A stretch of DNA of 64,000 nt, from contig NZ_FNTJ01000003.1 in assembly GCF_900105185.1 (NCBI RefSeq), positions 62,001 to 126,000 on the forward strand, given 5' to 3'. Origin of the DNA: Pseudomonas saponiphila (GTDB taxonomy: Bacteria; Pseudomonadota; Gammaproteobacteria; Pseudomonadales; Pseudomonadaceae). A program made the position numbers and the translations under genes. A model generated the notes under the pieces. It did no database searches and had not been told where the DNA came from. It saw only the letters and a program-made list of their open reading frames with translations. Below are positions 52,421 to 60,324 of the stretch, one piece after another. The first letter of the stretch is position 1, and every line of letters starts with the position of its first letter.

Positions 52421-53346
52421 CAAGCGATCTCCTTCTGTAATGAGTGATCCGGCAGCAACGCTTGGCTTTCCGCCGGACTCACCCGCCCGATAAACCGGGC
52501 CAGTTGCTCGGCCGGATCGCCTTCGCGCCGCACCAAGTAAGTGGTCAGCACGGTTGCGCAGCCGTCTAGCGGCCGGGCCACGACGTCCGGATTGTTCAGT
52601 TCGTTGATGCGCGCCAGGCTGGAAAAACCCAATCCATACCCTGCGGCGACCAGCGCCATCATCAGGTCCAGGGTGGGGACGCGGTCAGCGATGGTCAGCC
52701 GCGTATCTACGGCGCCCAGCACCCGCTGCAGCTGTTGCCAGAACCCTTCACAAACTTGCGGATCGCAAAGGACTAACGGGTAGCGCACCACCTCGTTGAG
52801 TGGCACGCGCCGGTAGCTCAGCAGTGGGTGGCGGGCAGGTACCGCCACCACCAGCGGATCGAACCAAACCGGTTCGGCTATCAGCCCATCGCCCACTTCG
52901 TCGGACTGGGCGAGCCCGATGTCGAACAGGTCATCGTTCAGGCCTCTGACCTGTTCGCTGAAGGTGACTTCCGACAGGCAGATCTCGACCTCCGGTTCCT
53001 CCTCGCGGCATTGGGCGAGCAGGGTGGCCAGGCGTGCCTGCGGGATGCCATCGGACAGCGCGACGCGAATACGCCCGCGGTAGCCGGCCGCCGCACTCTT
53101 GACGCTGGCCTTGGCTTGGTCGACCACGGCCAGCACCCGGCGCGCTTCTTCCAAGAGCACCTTGCCGGCCCAGGTCAGCCGCGTGCGCCGCGTGGTGCGC
53201 TCGAACAACTGCACACCCAGGCGGTACTCCAGTTCCTTGATGATCCGCGAGAGAGGCGACTGTTCGATATGCAGGCGCGCGGCGGCACGGGCGAAGTGCA
53301 GTTCTTCTGCGACGGCGATGAAACAGCGAAGGTGGCGCAGTTCCAC
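52420..53346 (-). CDS. LysR-family transcriptional regulator
   Basis: 308 residues. MELRHLRCFIAVAEELHFARAAARLHIEQSPLSRIIKELE is the classic LysR helix-turn-helix; the rest is the periplasmic-binding-like effector domain. Unlike most LysR genes it is not divergent from its target but lies last-but-one in a same-strand operon, 13 bp after the MFS gene. It may act as a feedback regulator of the ALAS operon or of a distant target. Confidence 0.85.
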   Translation of the reverse strand: MELRHLRCFIAVAEELHFARAAARLHIEQSPLSRIIKELEYRLGVQLFERTTRRTRLTWAGKVLLEEARRVLAVVDQAKASVKSAAAGYRGRIRVALSDGIPQARLATLLAQCREEEPEVEICLSEVTFSEQVRGLNDDLFDIGLAQSDEVGDGLIAEPVWFDPLVVAVPARHPLLSYRRVPLNEVVRYPLVLCDPQVCEGFWQQLQRVLGAVDTRLTIADRVPTLDLMMALVAAGYGLGFSSLARINELNNPDVVARPLDGCATVLTTYLVRREGDPAEQLARFIGRVSPAESQALLPDHSLQKEIA

Positions 53347-53359
53347 GGCCTTTCCTCCG

Positions 53360-54559
53360 TCAGTTGTAGGGTTCGGCTTGCACGTCGCCGTTCCAGGTTG
53401 GCTGGCGACGCAGGTTGATGATCTGCAGCAGGGCGCCTAGCGCGGCGACACCACCGGCACTGGCGGCCAGGGTCCAGGTGGGCATCTGCAACAGCAGCAC
53501 GAAGCCGCCAGCTGCGGCGCCGATGGCGCTGCCCAGGTACAGCGCCGACTCGTTCAGGGCGATGGCCAGGTTGCCGTCACCTTGGGCCTGCCGTGCCAGG
53601 ATCAGCTCGTTGTTCTGCGGCACCTGCAGTGCCCAGCCGACCGCGCCCCATAGCGCGATGGGCAGCATCACCAACCAGGTGCTGAGGGCCGCCGCCAGCG
53701 GCAGCACGAACAGCGACACGGCAAGGATCAGCATGATGGCGAAGGTCAGCACCGGGCCCTTGATGCGATCCACCAGGGGGCCGATCAGGAAGCTGCCCAG
53801 CACGCCGCCGATGCCCCAGACCCACAGATAGGGGGTGACCGAACGCACCGCGCCGTAGGCCGGGTCAGCCAGCAATGGGGCGATGAAGGTGTACATGCCC
53901 AGGCTGGCGATGGCGGCGAGCAGCGACACCAGCAGGATGACCAGCACATGGCCGTCGCCGAGGATCGCCAGCTTCTGACTCAGCGTGGTGGCGGTTGCTG
54001 CCGGCAGGGATGGGAGCTTTAGCAGCAGGCCGACAAGGGCCACCAGACCGAGCAGGGTTACGAGCCACAAGGCGGCCTGCCAGCCCAGCTGTTCGGCGAT
54101 CAGCAGGCTGAGCGGCACGCCCAGCACCACACCGCTGGCCATGCCGCCCATGATGATGGCGATGGCCTTGCCGCGTCGTTCCGGAGTGGACACCGCGGCC
54201 GAGGCGCCGATGCCCATGGCCAGATAGACGCCGGCACCGATACCGGCGATGGCGCGCCAGGCCATCAACGCGGTGAAGCTCTCGGCCAGCGCGCTGGCGG
54301 CGTTGGCGATGACGAACAGGCCCAGGGCTAGCAACAAGCCGGCGCGCTGGCGATGCGCCGGCGTCAGGGCCACAAAGATCGGCGAACCCAGGCCATAAGC
54401 CAGGGTGAAGGCAGTGACCAGTTGAGCGGCCACCGCGACGGATACCGCGAACGAGGCCTCGATCATCGGGATCAGCCCGGCGGTGACGTAGGAGGCCATG
54501 CCGAGGGCGAAGGCCCCCAGCGCTATGAGGTAGATGGGTGATTGGTTGGGTGTGTGCAT
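53360..54559 (-). CDS. MFS exporter (DHA1-like)
   Basis: 399 residues from ATG 54559 (MHTPNQSPIYLIALGAFALG). Twelve hydrophobic helices, and the helix 4-5 region (RAIAGIGAGVYLAMGIGASAAVS) resembles sugar-efflux or AraJ/DHA1 exporters. The position inside the ALAS/GNAT/AsnB operon suggests it exports the product. The frame is open to 54622 without a start signal. A short gap separates it from asnB-like. Confidence 0.8.
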   Translation of the reverse strand: MHTPNQSPIYLIALGAFALGMASYVTAGLIPMIEASFAVSVAVAAQLVTAFTLAYGLGSPIFVALTPAHRQRAGLLLALGLFVIANAASALAESFTALMAWRAIAGIGAGVYLAMGIGASAAVSTPERRGKAIAIIMGGMASGVVLGVPLSLLIAEQLGWQAALWLVTLLGLVALVGLLLKLPSLPAATATTLSQKLAILGDGHVLVILLVSLLAAIASLGMYTFIAPLLADPAYGAVRSVTPYLWVWGIGGVLGSFLIGPLVDRIKGPVLTFAIMLILAVSLFVLPLAAALSTWLVMLPIALWGAVGWALQVPQNNELILARQAQGDGNLAIALNESALYLGSAIGAAAGGFVLLLQMPTWTLAASAGGVAALGALLQIINLRRQPTWNGDVQAEPYN

Positions 54560-54644
54560 GCTCGGACTCGCTTGCGTTGCAAGAACGCGTGGGTGGTACA
54601 GCGTAGGGATGCGACCCCGCACCGGGGCCGCATCCGGTTGGGGA

Positions 54645-56498
54645 CTAGAGTTCGAGGCTGACGTCGTACTCGTTCAGCCAGGTGTTGAGGCCGACCGCCA
54701 GCTCCATACCCATGCGCTCGTACATGGGCGAGACGCTGTCGAGCGGCTTGGCCAGGGTCTGCTGGATACGGCCGCTGTCGAGCAGTGGCGTCACCGGCGC
54801 GTTGTGATCCGCCTGGATAGCGGCCAGGGCATCACGCAGCGCCTGCTCGTAGGCTGGATCCTGAGTCGAGGGATATGGGCTCTTCACCCGCTCGCTGATC
54901 GACTCTGGCAGCAGGTCGCGGGTCGCCGCGCGTAGGATGCTTTTCTCTCGCCCGTCGAAGGCCTTCATCGCCCAGGGGATATTGAAGGCGTACTCGACCA
55001 GGCGGTGGTCGCAGAAAGGCACCCGCACCTCAAGGCCGACAGCCATGCTCATGCGATCCTTGCGGTCGAGCAGGGTCTGCACGAAGCGTGTCAGGTTGAC
55101 GTAGCTCATCTGCCGCATGCGCTGGTCGACCGCGCTTTCGCCCGGCAGCACCGGCGCCTCGGCAATGGCCTGGGTGTAGCTGTCGCGCAGGAAACTGTGC
55201 ATGTCGAGTTGGGCCAGCAGTCCTGGATCGAACAGGGTCTTACCGTCGAAGTACTTGCCGGTGACCGAGGCCAGCCAGGGGAAGGTATCGGCCTGGATCG
55301 CCTCCGGATCGTGGAACCAGCGGTAGCCACCGAAGACCTCGTCGGCGCTCTCGCCCGACAGTGCCACCGTCGAGTGCTTGCGCACCTCCTGGAACAGCCG
55401 GTAGAGCGACGGCCACATGTCGCCCCAGAACGCCGGCGGCAGGTCGAGGGCGCGAACGATCTGCGCACGCAGCGCCGGATCGGCCAGCTCGCGGCTGTCG
55501 AGGACGATCTCCTGGTGGCTGGAGCGGATCATCTCCACCAGGTCACGCACAAAAGGCGCATCCGGCGTGCCCCGCACGGCATCACCGGTGAAGCCGCTGC
55601 CGTGGTCGACGAAGTCGACGGAGAAGGAGCGGATGTTCTCCTTGCCGGCGGCCAGCAACTTCTTCGACGCCAGCGCGGTGATGATCGAGGAATCCAGGCC
55701 GCCGGAGAGCAGGCTGCACAGCGGCACGTCGGCGACGATCTGGCGGTCGACGATGTCCTCCAGCAGGTCGCGGGTATGGCGGATGGTCTCGTCCAGCGTG
55801 TGTTCGTGCTCGCGCGCCTCCAGCTTCCAGTAGTGGCGGCGCCCCAGGCCCTGGCGGTTGATGCGCACGATCTCGCCGGGCATCACCTCGCGCATGCCGT
55901 CGAACACGGCGTGGCCCGGCGTCTTCACCATCTCCAGAATTTCGCGCAGACCATCGGCGCACACTTTGCGCGGTACCAGCGGATTGGCCAGCAACGCCTT
56001 GGGCTCGGAGCCGAACACCACGCCATCCGCGGTGGGGAAGTAGTACAGCGGCTTGACGCCCATGCGGTCGCGGATCAGCAGCAGCTCCTGCGTACGCAGG
56101 TCCCAGATGGCGAAGGCATACATGCCGTTGAGGCGCTCGACGAAAGCCTCGCCCCATTCGACATAAGCGCGCAGCACCACCTCTGTGTCGCTGCGGGTTT
56201 TGAACTGATGACCGAGTCGCTGCAGCTCGGTACGCAGCTCTCGGAAGTTGTAGACCTCGCCGCTGTAGGTGATGGCCGCGACCTCGCGCGGGCCACCGTG
56301 CAGGGCGGTCATCGGTTGGCGACCGCCCTCCAGGTCGATGATCGACAGGCGCCGATGGCCCAGGCCGACCGGTCCGTCGATCCACAGCCCGCCGGCATCC
56401 GGCCCGCGCCGGGCCATGGTGTCGGTCATGCGCTGCAGGGTGTCGCGTTGCGTTTCCAGGTTCTGGCTGTATGACAGCCATCCAGCGATTCCACACAT
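54645..56498 (-). CDS. AsnB-type glutamine-hydrolysing amidotransferase
   Basis: 617 residues from ATG 56498, with AAGGAGAACG before it. MCGIAGW exposes Cys2, the glutaminase nucleophile, and RGPDAGG and SYSGEVYNFREL complete the class II amidotransferase. LCSLLSGGLDSSIITAL is the ATP-pyrophosphatase loop. The family makes asparagine or amides of other carboxylates through an AMP-ester. In this setting a dedicated amide-forming step on a small metabolite is more likely than housekeeping asparagine synthesis. Upstream coding to 56870 is a shadow. Confidence 0.82.
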   Translation of the reverse strand: MCGIAGWLSYSQNLETQRDTLQRMTDTMARRGPDAGGLWIDGPVGLGHRRLSIIDLEGGRQPMTALHGGPREVAAITYSGEVYNFRELRTELQRLGHQFKTRSDTEVVLRAYVEWGEAFVERLNGMYAFAIWDLRTQELLLIRDRMGVKPLYYFPTADGVVFGSEPKALLANPLVPRKVCADGLREILEMVKTPGHAVFDGMREVMPGEIVRINRQGLGRRHYWKLEAREHEHTLDETIRHTRDLLEDIVDRQIVADVPLCSLLSGGLDSSIITALASKKLLAAGKENIRSFSVDFVDHGSGFTGDAVRGTPDAPFVRDLVEMIRSSHQEIVLDSRELADPALRAQIVRALDLPPAFWGDMWPSLYRLFQEVRKHSTVALSGESADEVFGGYRWFHDPEAIQADTFPWLASVTGKYFDGKTLFDPGLLAQLDMHSFLRDSYTQAIAEAPVLPGESAVDQRMRQMSYVNLTRFVQTLLDRKDRMSMAVGLEVRVPFCDHRLVEYAFNIPWAMKAFDGREKSILRAATRDLLPESISERVKSPYPSTQDPAYEQALRDALAAIQADHNAPVTPLLDSGRIQQTLAKPLDSVSPMYERMGMELAVGLNTWLNEYDVSLEL

Positions 56499-56520
56499 AG
56501 TCGTTCTCCTTGTGATTGGG

Positions 56521-57591
56521 TTAACCGAGGCTTTCCAGGTCGCTGTCCTCGGCCAGCAGCACGCGCGTCTCGCCATGGACGTAGCGCGCCGGTGCTGGGG
56601 CTCGGGCATGGGTTTCCAGGTCGTTGAGCAGGCGCTGTAGCGCCACGGCGGTGTCGAGCCCCGCGAAGGGCTGGCGGGGCGTCTCCTTGAGCGCCACGGC
56701 GCGCACCACCTGCCGGCACAGCCGCGAGAGCTTGTGCAGGGTGTCCAGGCCAGGCTCGTCGGGCGCGGTGGCGAACTCGTGCAGCAGCTCCTCGGCGCCG
56801 TTGGCACCGCGCGTCCAGATCCGCAGCTGGTCGTGATCCCAGCGCGGCGTGTCGAACACCAGGCGCGCATGGATCAGCCGGGTATCGCGATCGACGAAGC
56901 TGAAATCCACGGTGCGTTGGCGCACGATGTTGACGAAGCTGGCGTAGCCGGTGATCCGCGCTTCGCCCAAGCTGGCGATGAGTTGCAAGGTGTCGAGCAC
57001 CTCTGCGCCGGAGATGGAGAAGTCCGAGCGCACACCGAGCACGCCATCGAGCTGGAGCTGGCCGGCGCGCGGGCAGATCCAGCCGAGCAGATCCAGGGCA
57101 TGAATCACCTCGCTGGTCACGCCGCAGGTGGGGCGGTAGTCGTTGATACGGTCCTTGCCCCAGTGGAAGCTGGCACGTACCAGTTGCCAGTCATGGCGCT
57201 CGACCCAGTCGCGCAACTGCTGGGTCGCATCCGAGTAGCGCTCCACCAGGTCCAGGGCAAAGCCACTGATCCGATCTAGCGCACCGAGCAGCTCATCCAG
57301 GTCGTCAGCAGGCGTGACCAGGGGTTTCTCGCAGAGCACGAAGCCCCGGTAGCCGGCCAGCTGCTTGAGCACAGGCGCATGGCTGTGGTCGTTGACGCTG
57401 ACCACCACGATGTCCGGCTCAAACACCAGCAGCGCGCGGCCAACGTTATCGAAGTAGGGCAGTTCGGTCGTCTTCTGCCGACGCCCGACATAGGCTAGAG
57501 ACAGCGGCAGGCCGGTACTCGTGGCGATATGTTCGAAGGCGCGGCGGTAGCGGTTGCCGGCGTAGCCCAGGCCGATGATCAGAATCTTCAT
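56521..57591 (-). CDS. Gfo/Idh/MocA-family oxidoreductase
   Basis: 356 residues from ATG 57591 (MKILIIGLGYAGNRYRRAFEH), the Rossmann NAD(P) site. VLCEKPLV is the hallmark E-K-P motif carrying the catalytic Lys. The C-terminal alpha/beta domain is typical in size. Members oxidise or reduce hydroxyl or keto groups, often on sugars. Here it could reduce a ketone made by the ALAS-like synthase. Its ATG overlaps the GNAT stop (ATGA). Confidence 0.8.
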   Translation of the reverse strand: MKILIIGLGYAGNRYRRAFEHIATSTGLPLSLAYVGRRQKTTELPYFDNVGRALLVFEPDIVVVSVNDHSHAPVLKQLAGYRGFVLCEKPLVTPADDLDELLGALDRISGFALDLVERYSDATQQLRDWVERHDWQLVRASFHWGKDRINDYRPTCGVTSEVIHALDLLGWICPRAGQLQLDGVLGVRSDFSISGAEVLDTLQLIASLGEARITGYASFVNIVRQRTVDFSFVDRDTRLIHARLVFDTPRWDHDQLRIWTRGANGAEELLHEFATAPDEPGLDTLHKLSRLCRQVVRAVALKETPRQPFAGLDTAVALQRLLNDLETHARAPAPARYVHGETRVLLAEDSDLESLG

Positions 57592-58091
57592 GCCGAGGCC
57601 TCCTGACGGATCAGCAGGCGCTCGTCGCTGACGGCGAAGCCGAGGGTCTGGTACAGCGTGCCGGCATCCGCGGTGCTCTGCAGCACCACGCAGCCGACGT
57701 CGCGGTTGGCGAACCAGCGCAGCAGGTGCTGCATCAGTTGCTTGGCGATGCCACGGCCCCGCCACTGCGGTTCCACCACCACCGACTGCACCCAGCCGGA
57801 CAGGCCGTTAAGGCAGCCCGGTGCCGGCGCGCGTTGGTCGATGATGGCGGTTGCGCAGCCCAGCACCTGGCCGGATTCCCTGTGCTCGGCGGCGAGGATC
57901 TGCACGCAGTCGCTGTCGTTCAGGCGGCTATTCAGCCAGGTGCGGTAGGCCGCCCGCCAGCGAGCCGCGTCCTGCGGCGTCTTGCTCGAATAGCTGGCGT
58001 TGCTGCCGTCTAACAGATAGGCGCGCAGTTCCACCAAACGGGCCAGATCGGCCTGGTTCGCCGGACGTATTGTGAAGAAGGACTGTTCCAT
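57588..58091 (-). CDS. GNAT-family N-acetyltransferase
   Basis: 167 residues from ATG 58091 (MEQSFFTIRPANQADLARLV). VQSVVVEPQWRGRGIAKQLMQHLL contains the acetyl-CoA binding motif A (Q/R-x-x-G-x-G/A), and GTLYQTLGF is the usual motif B. It starts one base after the synthase stop and overlaps the next gene, so translation is tightly coupled. A likely role is acylation of the amino group of the ALAS-like product. Confidence 0.85.
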   Translation of the reverse strand: MEQSFFTIRPANQADLARLVELRAYLLDGSNASYSSKTPQDAARWRAAYRTWLNSRLNDSDCVQILAAEHRESGQVLGCATAIIDQRAPAPGCLNGLSGWVQSVVVEPQWRGRGIAKQLMQHLLRWFANRDVGCVVLQSTADAGTLYQTLGFAVSDERLLIRQEASA

Positions 58092-58092
58092 C

Positions 58093-59325
58093 TCAGGCCA
58101 CCTCCGCAGCGAACACCTCGGACGCAAGCGGGATGCTGAAGTGATCGAAGGTCTCGCGCAGCGACACCGCCAGATGTTCGATCTGCGCATCGCTGTGGTT
58201 CGGCGTAGCGTTGATCCGGAAGCGCTCCGTCCCTACCGGCACGGACGGATAGTTGATCGGCTGCAGGTACACACCATGGTTATGCAGCAGGCGTTCGGCC
58301 GCTGCCTTGCAGCGCTTGGCTTCACCTACCCGTACCGGTAGCACGTGGGTCTGCGAGCAGGGCATCACCGGCACGTCATGGTGCTTGAGCCGCTCGCGCA
58401 GCTTGGCGGTCTGGGCATGCAGGCGATTACGCTCGGTACTGCTGGCCTTGAGGTGCTCGACGCTGGCCAGGCAGCCTGCGGTGATGGCCGGCGGCAGAGA
58501 AGTGGTGAAGATGAAACCTGTGGCGAAGGAGCGCACCGCATCGACGATCACCTGGGTCGAGGCGATATAGCCGCCGATTACGCCGATGGCCTTGGCCATG
58601 GTGCCCTGGATGATGTCTACCTGATCGGCCACGCCCAGCTCGGCGGCGATACCGGCGCCGCGCGGGCCATACATGCCCACGGCATGCACTTCGTCGAGGT
58701 AGGTGAGGGCGTTGTAGCGCTTGGCGATCGCAACGATCTCGGCGATGGGGGCGATATCCCCATCCATCGAGTAGACCGACTCGAAGACCACGATCTTCGG
58801 CTGACCCAGCGGGTAGCTGGCGAGGATCTGCGCCAGATGCTCGACGTCGTTGTGGCGGAAGATCTTGCGCTCGTTGGGCGTGGAGCGAATGCCGTTGACG
58901 ATGGAGGCGTGGTTCAGTTCGTCACTGATTACTACGCAATCGGGAATACGCCGCAGCAGGCACTGGAGGGTTGCATCGTTGGAGCCGAAGCCGGTGGGGA
59001 AGACCAGCGCCGCCTCCTTGTCATGCCAGTCAGCCAAGCTTTCTTCCAAGCTGGCATACACCTCGTGCGAACCGCCGATATTACGCGATCCGCCGGAGCC
59101 CGCTCCGTAGGTCTCCAACGCATCGTGCATCTGTTCGCGCACTGCAGGATGTTGCGACATCCCGAGGTAGTCGTTGCTGCACCAGACCACCACCGGTTCT
59201 TGCTCACAGCCATCCAGTTTGGCCAACGGGTACTGGCCGCAGATACGGCTGAGGGTGGTGAAGGTGCGGTACTGGTTGGAGGACTTCAGTGTCTCCAGTT
59301 GTTCCCGAAGAAGTGCTTGGTACAT
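58093..59325 (-). CDS. 5-Aminolevulinate synthase-family enzyme
   Basis: 410 residues, PLP-dependent alpha-oxoamine synthase. [17 protein letters not shown] and SLPPAITAG are ALAS signatures, and [13 protein letters not shown] holds the PLP lysine. Pseudomonads make haem by the C5 pathway and do not need ALAS, so this is a dedicated copy. At Ser80 (GSGGSRN) the enzyme has Ser where glycine-specific Rhodobacter ALAS has Thr83 (aligned through WCGNDY/WCSNDY). That change is known to widen acceptance of L-serine or alanine. First gene of the operon; GGAGAT lies before ATG. Confidence 0.88.
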   Translation of the reverse strand: MYQALLREQLETLKSSNQYRTFTTLSRICGQYPLAKLDGCEQEPVVVWCSNDYLGMSQHPAVREQMHDALETYGAGSGGSRNIGGSHEVYASLEESLADWHDKEAALVFPTGFGSNDATLQCLLRRIPDCVVISDELNHASIVNGIRSTPNERKIFRHNDVEHLAQILASYPLGQPKIVVFESVYSMDGDIAPIAEIVAIAKRYNALTYLDEVHAVGMYGPRGAGIAAELGVADQVDIIQGTMAKAIGVIGGYIASTQVIVDAVRSFATGFIFTTSLPPAITAGCLASVEHLKASSTERNRLHAQTAKLRERLKHHDVPVMPCSQTHVLPVRVGEAKRCKAAAERLLHNHGVYLQPINYPSVPVGTERFRINATPNHSDAQIEHLAVSLRETFDHFSIPLASEVFAAEVA

Positions 59326-59481
59326 CCGTTTATCTCCTTAGCGAGTTGATGACACGTCTCTGTGTGGTTCCTCATCAAGCGAGAGCCCTGGCACGGGTAA
59401 TTGCGGCCAGGTCGGGCTATTCTTCTAGGGATTTATAGGGGTTACAATTTGACTGTTTATCCTAGTACTGGAGGTAACCGT
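59326..59481. promoter_or_regulatory. Divergent promoter region of the ALAS operon and MmyB-like regulator
   Basis: The 156-bp gap holds TAGGG repeated five bases apart (within 59427-59439) and a TTGACT at 59449-59454 reading toward the regulator. These are candidate operator and -35 sequences. No firm -10 was assigned. Confidence 0.35.
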
Positions 59482-60324
59482 ATGAGCGCGCCTCGCACAG
59501 CTGAACGCACTCGGGTAGAGCTGGCCGAATTCCTGCGTAGTCGCCGCGAACGAATTTCGCCGGAGGAGGTGGGCCTGCCCGCCGGTAGTCGACGGCGCAC
59601 GCCAGGGCTGCGTCGCGAGGAGGTCGCGGCACTGGCAGGGGTGGGTTTGTCCTGGTACACCTGGCTGGAACAAGGGCGGGACATCAGCGTGTCTGCGACC
59701 TTCCTCGACAACCTTTCGCGCACGCTCAAGCTGGATGCCACCGAGCGTCGCCACCTGTTCCTGCTGGCTCACCAGCGTCTGCCGCCAGAGCCGGGCAAGA
59801 CCTGGTGCACGGTGCCTGCGCTGATTCACCGACTGATGGGCGACATCCCCTCGCGCCCGGCCTACGTGCTCAACCTGCGCTGGGACGTATTGGCCTGGAA
59901 TGCCGCGGCGGATCGGGTGTTCGGTTTCTCCGCGCTGCCGGCGGACCGCCGCAACCTGTTGTGGATGCTGTTCACCAGCCCGGCCATGCGCGAGCTGTTC
60001 AACCCTTGGGATGAGCAGGCGCTGCAGATCCTCTCCAGCTTTCGCCGCGACTTCGTGCGGGCGACCCAGGATCCGGATATCGCCGCGCTGGTGAAGGACC
60101 TGGAGAAGGCCTCGCCGGACTTCAGGGACTGGTGGCGGCAGCAGGACATCCACGGCCCGTGCCAGGGGATCCGCCACCTGCACATCGAAGCGGTTGGCCA
60201 GGTGGTGTTCGAACACACCACGCTGACCATCGACGAGGATCGCCACCTGGGGTTGTACGCCGGAATCCCAGAAATTTCCGTCAGCCCAGCTCCAGTCCCG
60301 CCACGAGCGCATCCAGGTCGATGA
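59482..60324 (+). CDS. XRE/MmyB-like regulator, 3' end altered by Tn3
   Basis: Starts at ATG 59482 with GGAGG upstream. TPGLRREEVAALAGVGLSWYTWLEQGRDISVS is the helix-turn-helix of MmyB-type regulators, and the rest is the fatty-acid-binding-like PAS domain (MltR/MmyB LBD). The native sequence ends near LTIDEDRHL at 60248; the last 25 or so residues are read from the Tn3 inverted repeat and tnpA end. The loss is small, so function is possible. Probably controls the divergent ALAS operon. Confidence 0.8.
   Translation: MSAPRTAERTRVELAEFLRSRRERISPEEVGLPAGSRRRTPGLRREEVAALAGVGLSWYTWLEQGRDISVSATFLDNLSRTLKLDATERRHLFLLAHQRLPPEPGKTWCTVPALIHRLMGDIPSRPAYVLNLRWDVLAWNAAADRVFGFSALPADRRNLLWMLFTSPAMRELFNPWDEQALQILSSFRRDFVRATQDPDIAALVKDLEKASPDFRDWWRQQDIHGPCQGIRHLHIEAVGQVVFEHTTLTIDEDRHLGLYAGIPEISVSPAPVPPRAHPGR
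60249..60286. repeat. Left terminal inverted repeat of the Tn3-family element
   Basis: Begins GGGG, as do Tn3-family ends, at 60249, and runs about 38 bp to the tnpA stop. The matching right end lies beyond the window, so neither the repeat nor a 5-bp target duplication can be confirmed here. Confidence 0.6.

Noticed and set aside
55005..56474. 489-codon plus-strand ORF opposite the AsnB-like gene
   Set aside because: Shadow frame of a GC-rich gene; the minus strand has the catalytic motifs and a good ribosome-binding site.
56499..56870. N-terminal extension of the AsnB-like protein
   Set aside because: The amidotransferase needs Cys at position 2, so MCGIAGW at 56498 is the start; the extension is the shadow of the MocA gene.
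58093..59325. Reading the ALAS-like gene as a normal haem gene
   Set aside because: Pseudomonas hosts use glutamyl-tRNA for aminolevulinate, and the gene is coupled to tailoring enzymes and an exporter; if the host were an alphaproteobacterium this would need revisiting.
57588..59325. C5N-unit (aminohydroxycyclopentenone) biosynthesis
   Set aside because: That pathway needs an acyl-CoA ligase and an amide synthetase of another type beside the ALAS; no ligase is present.
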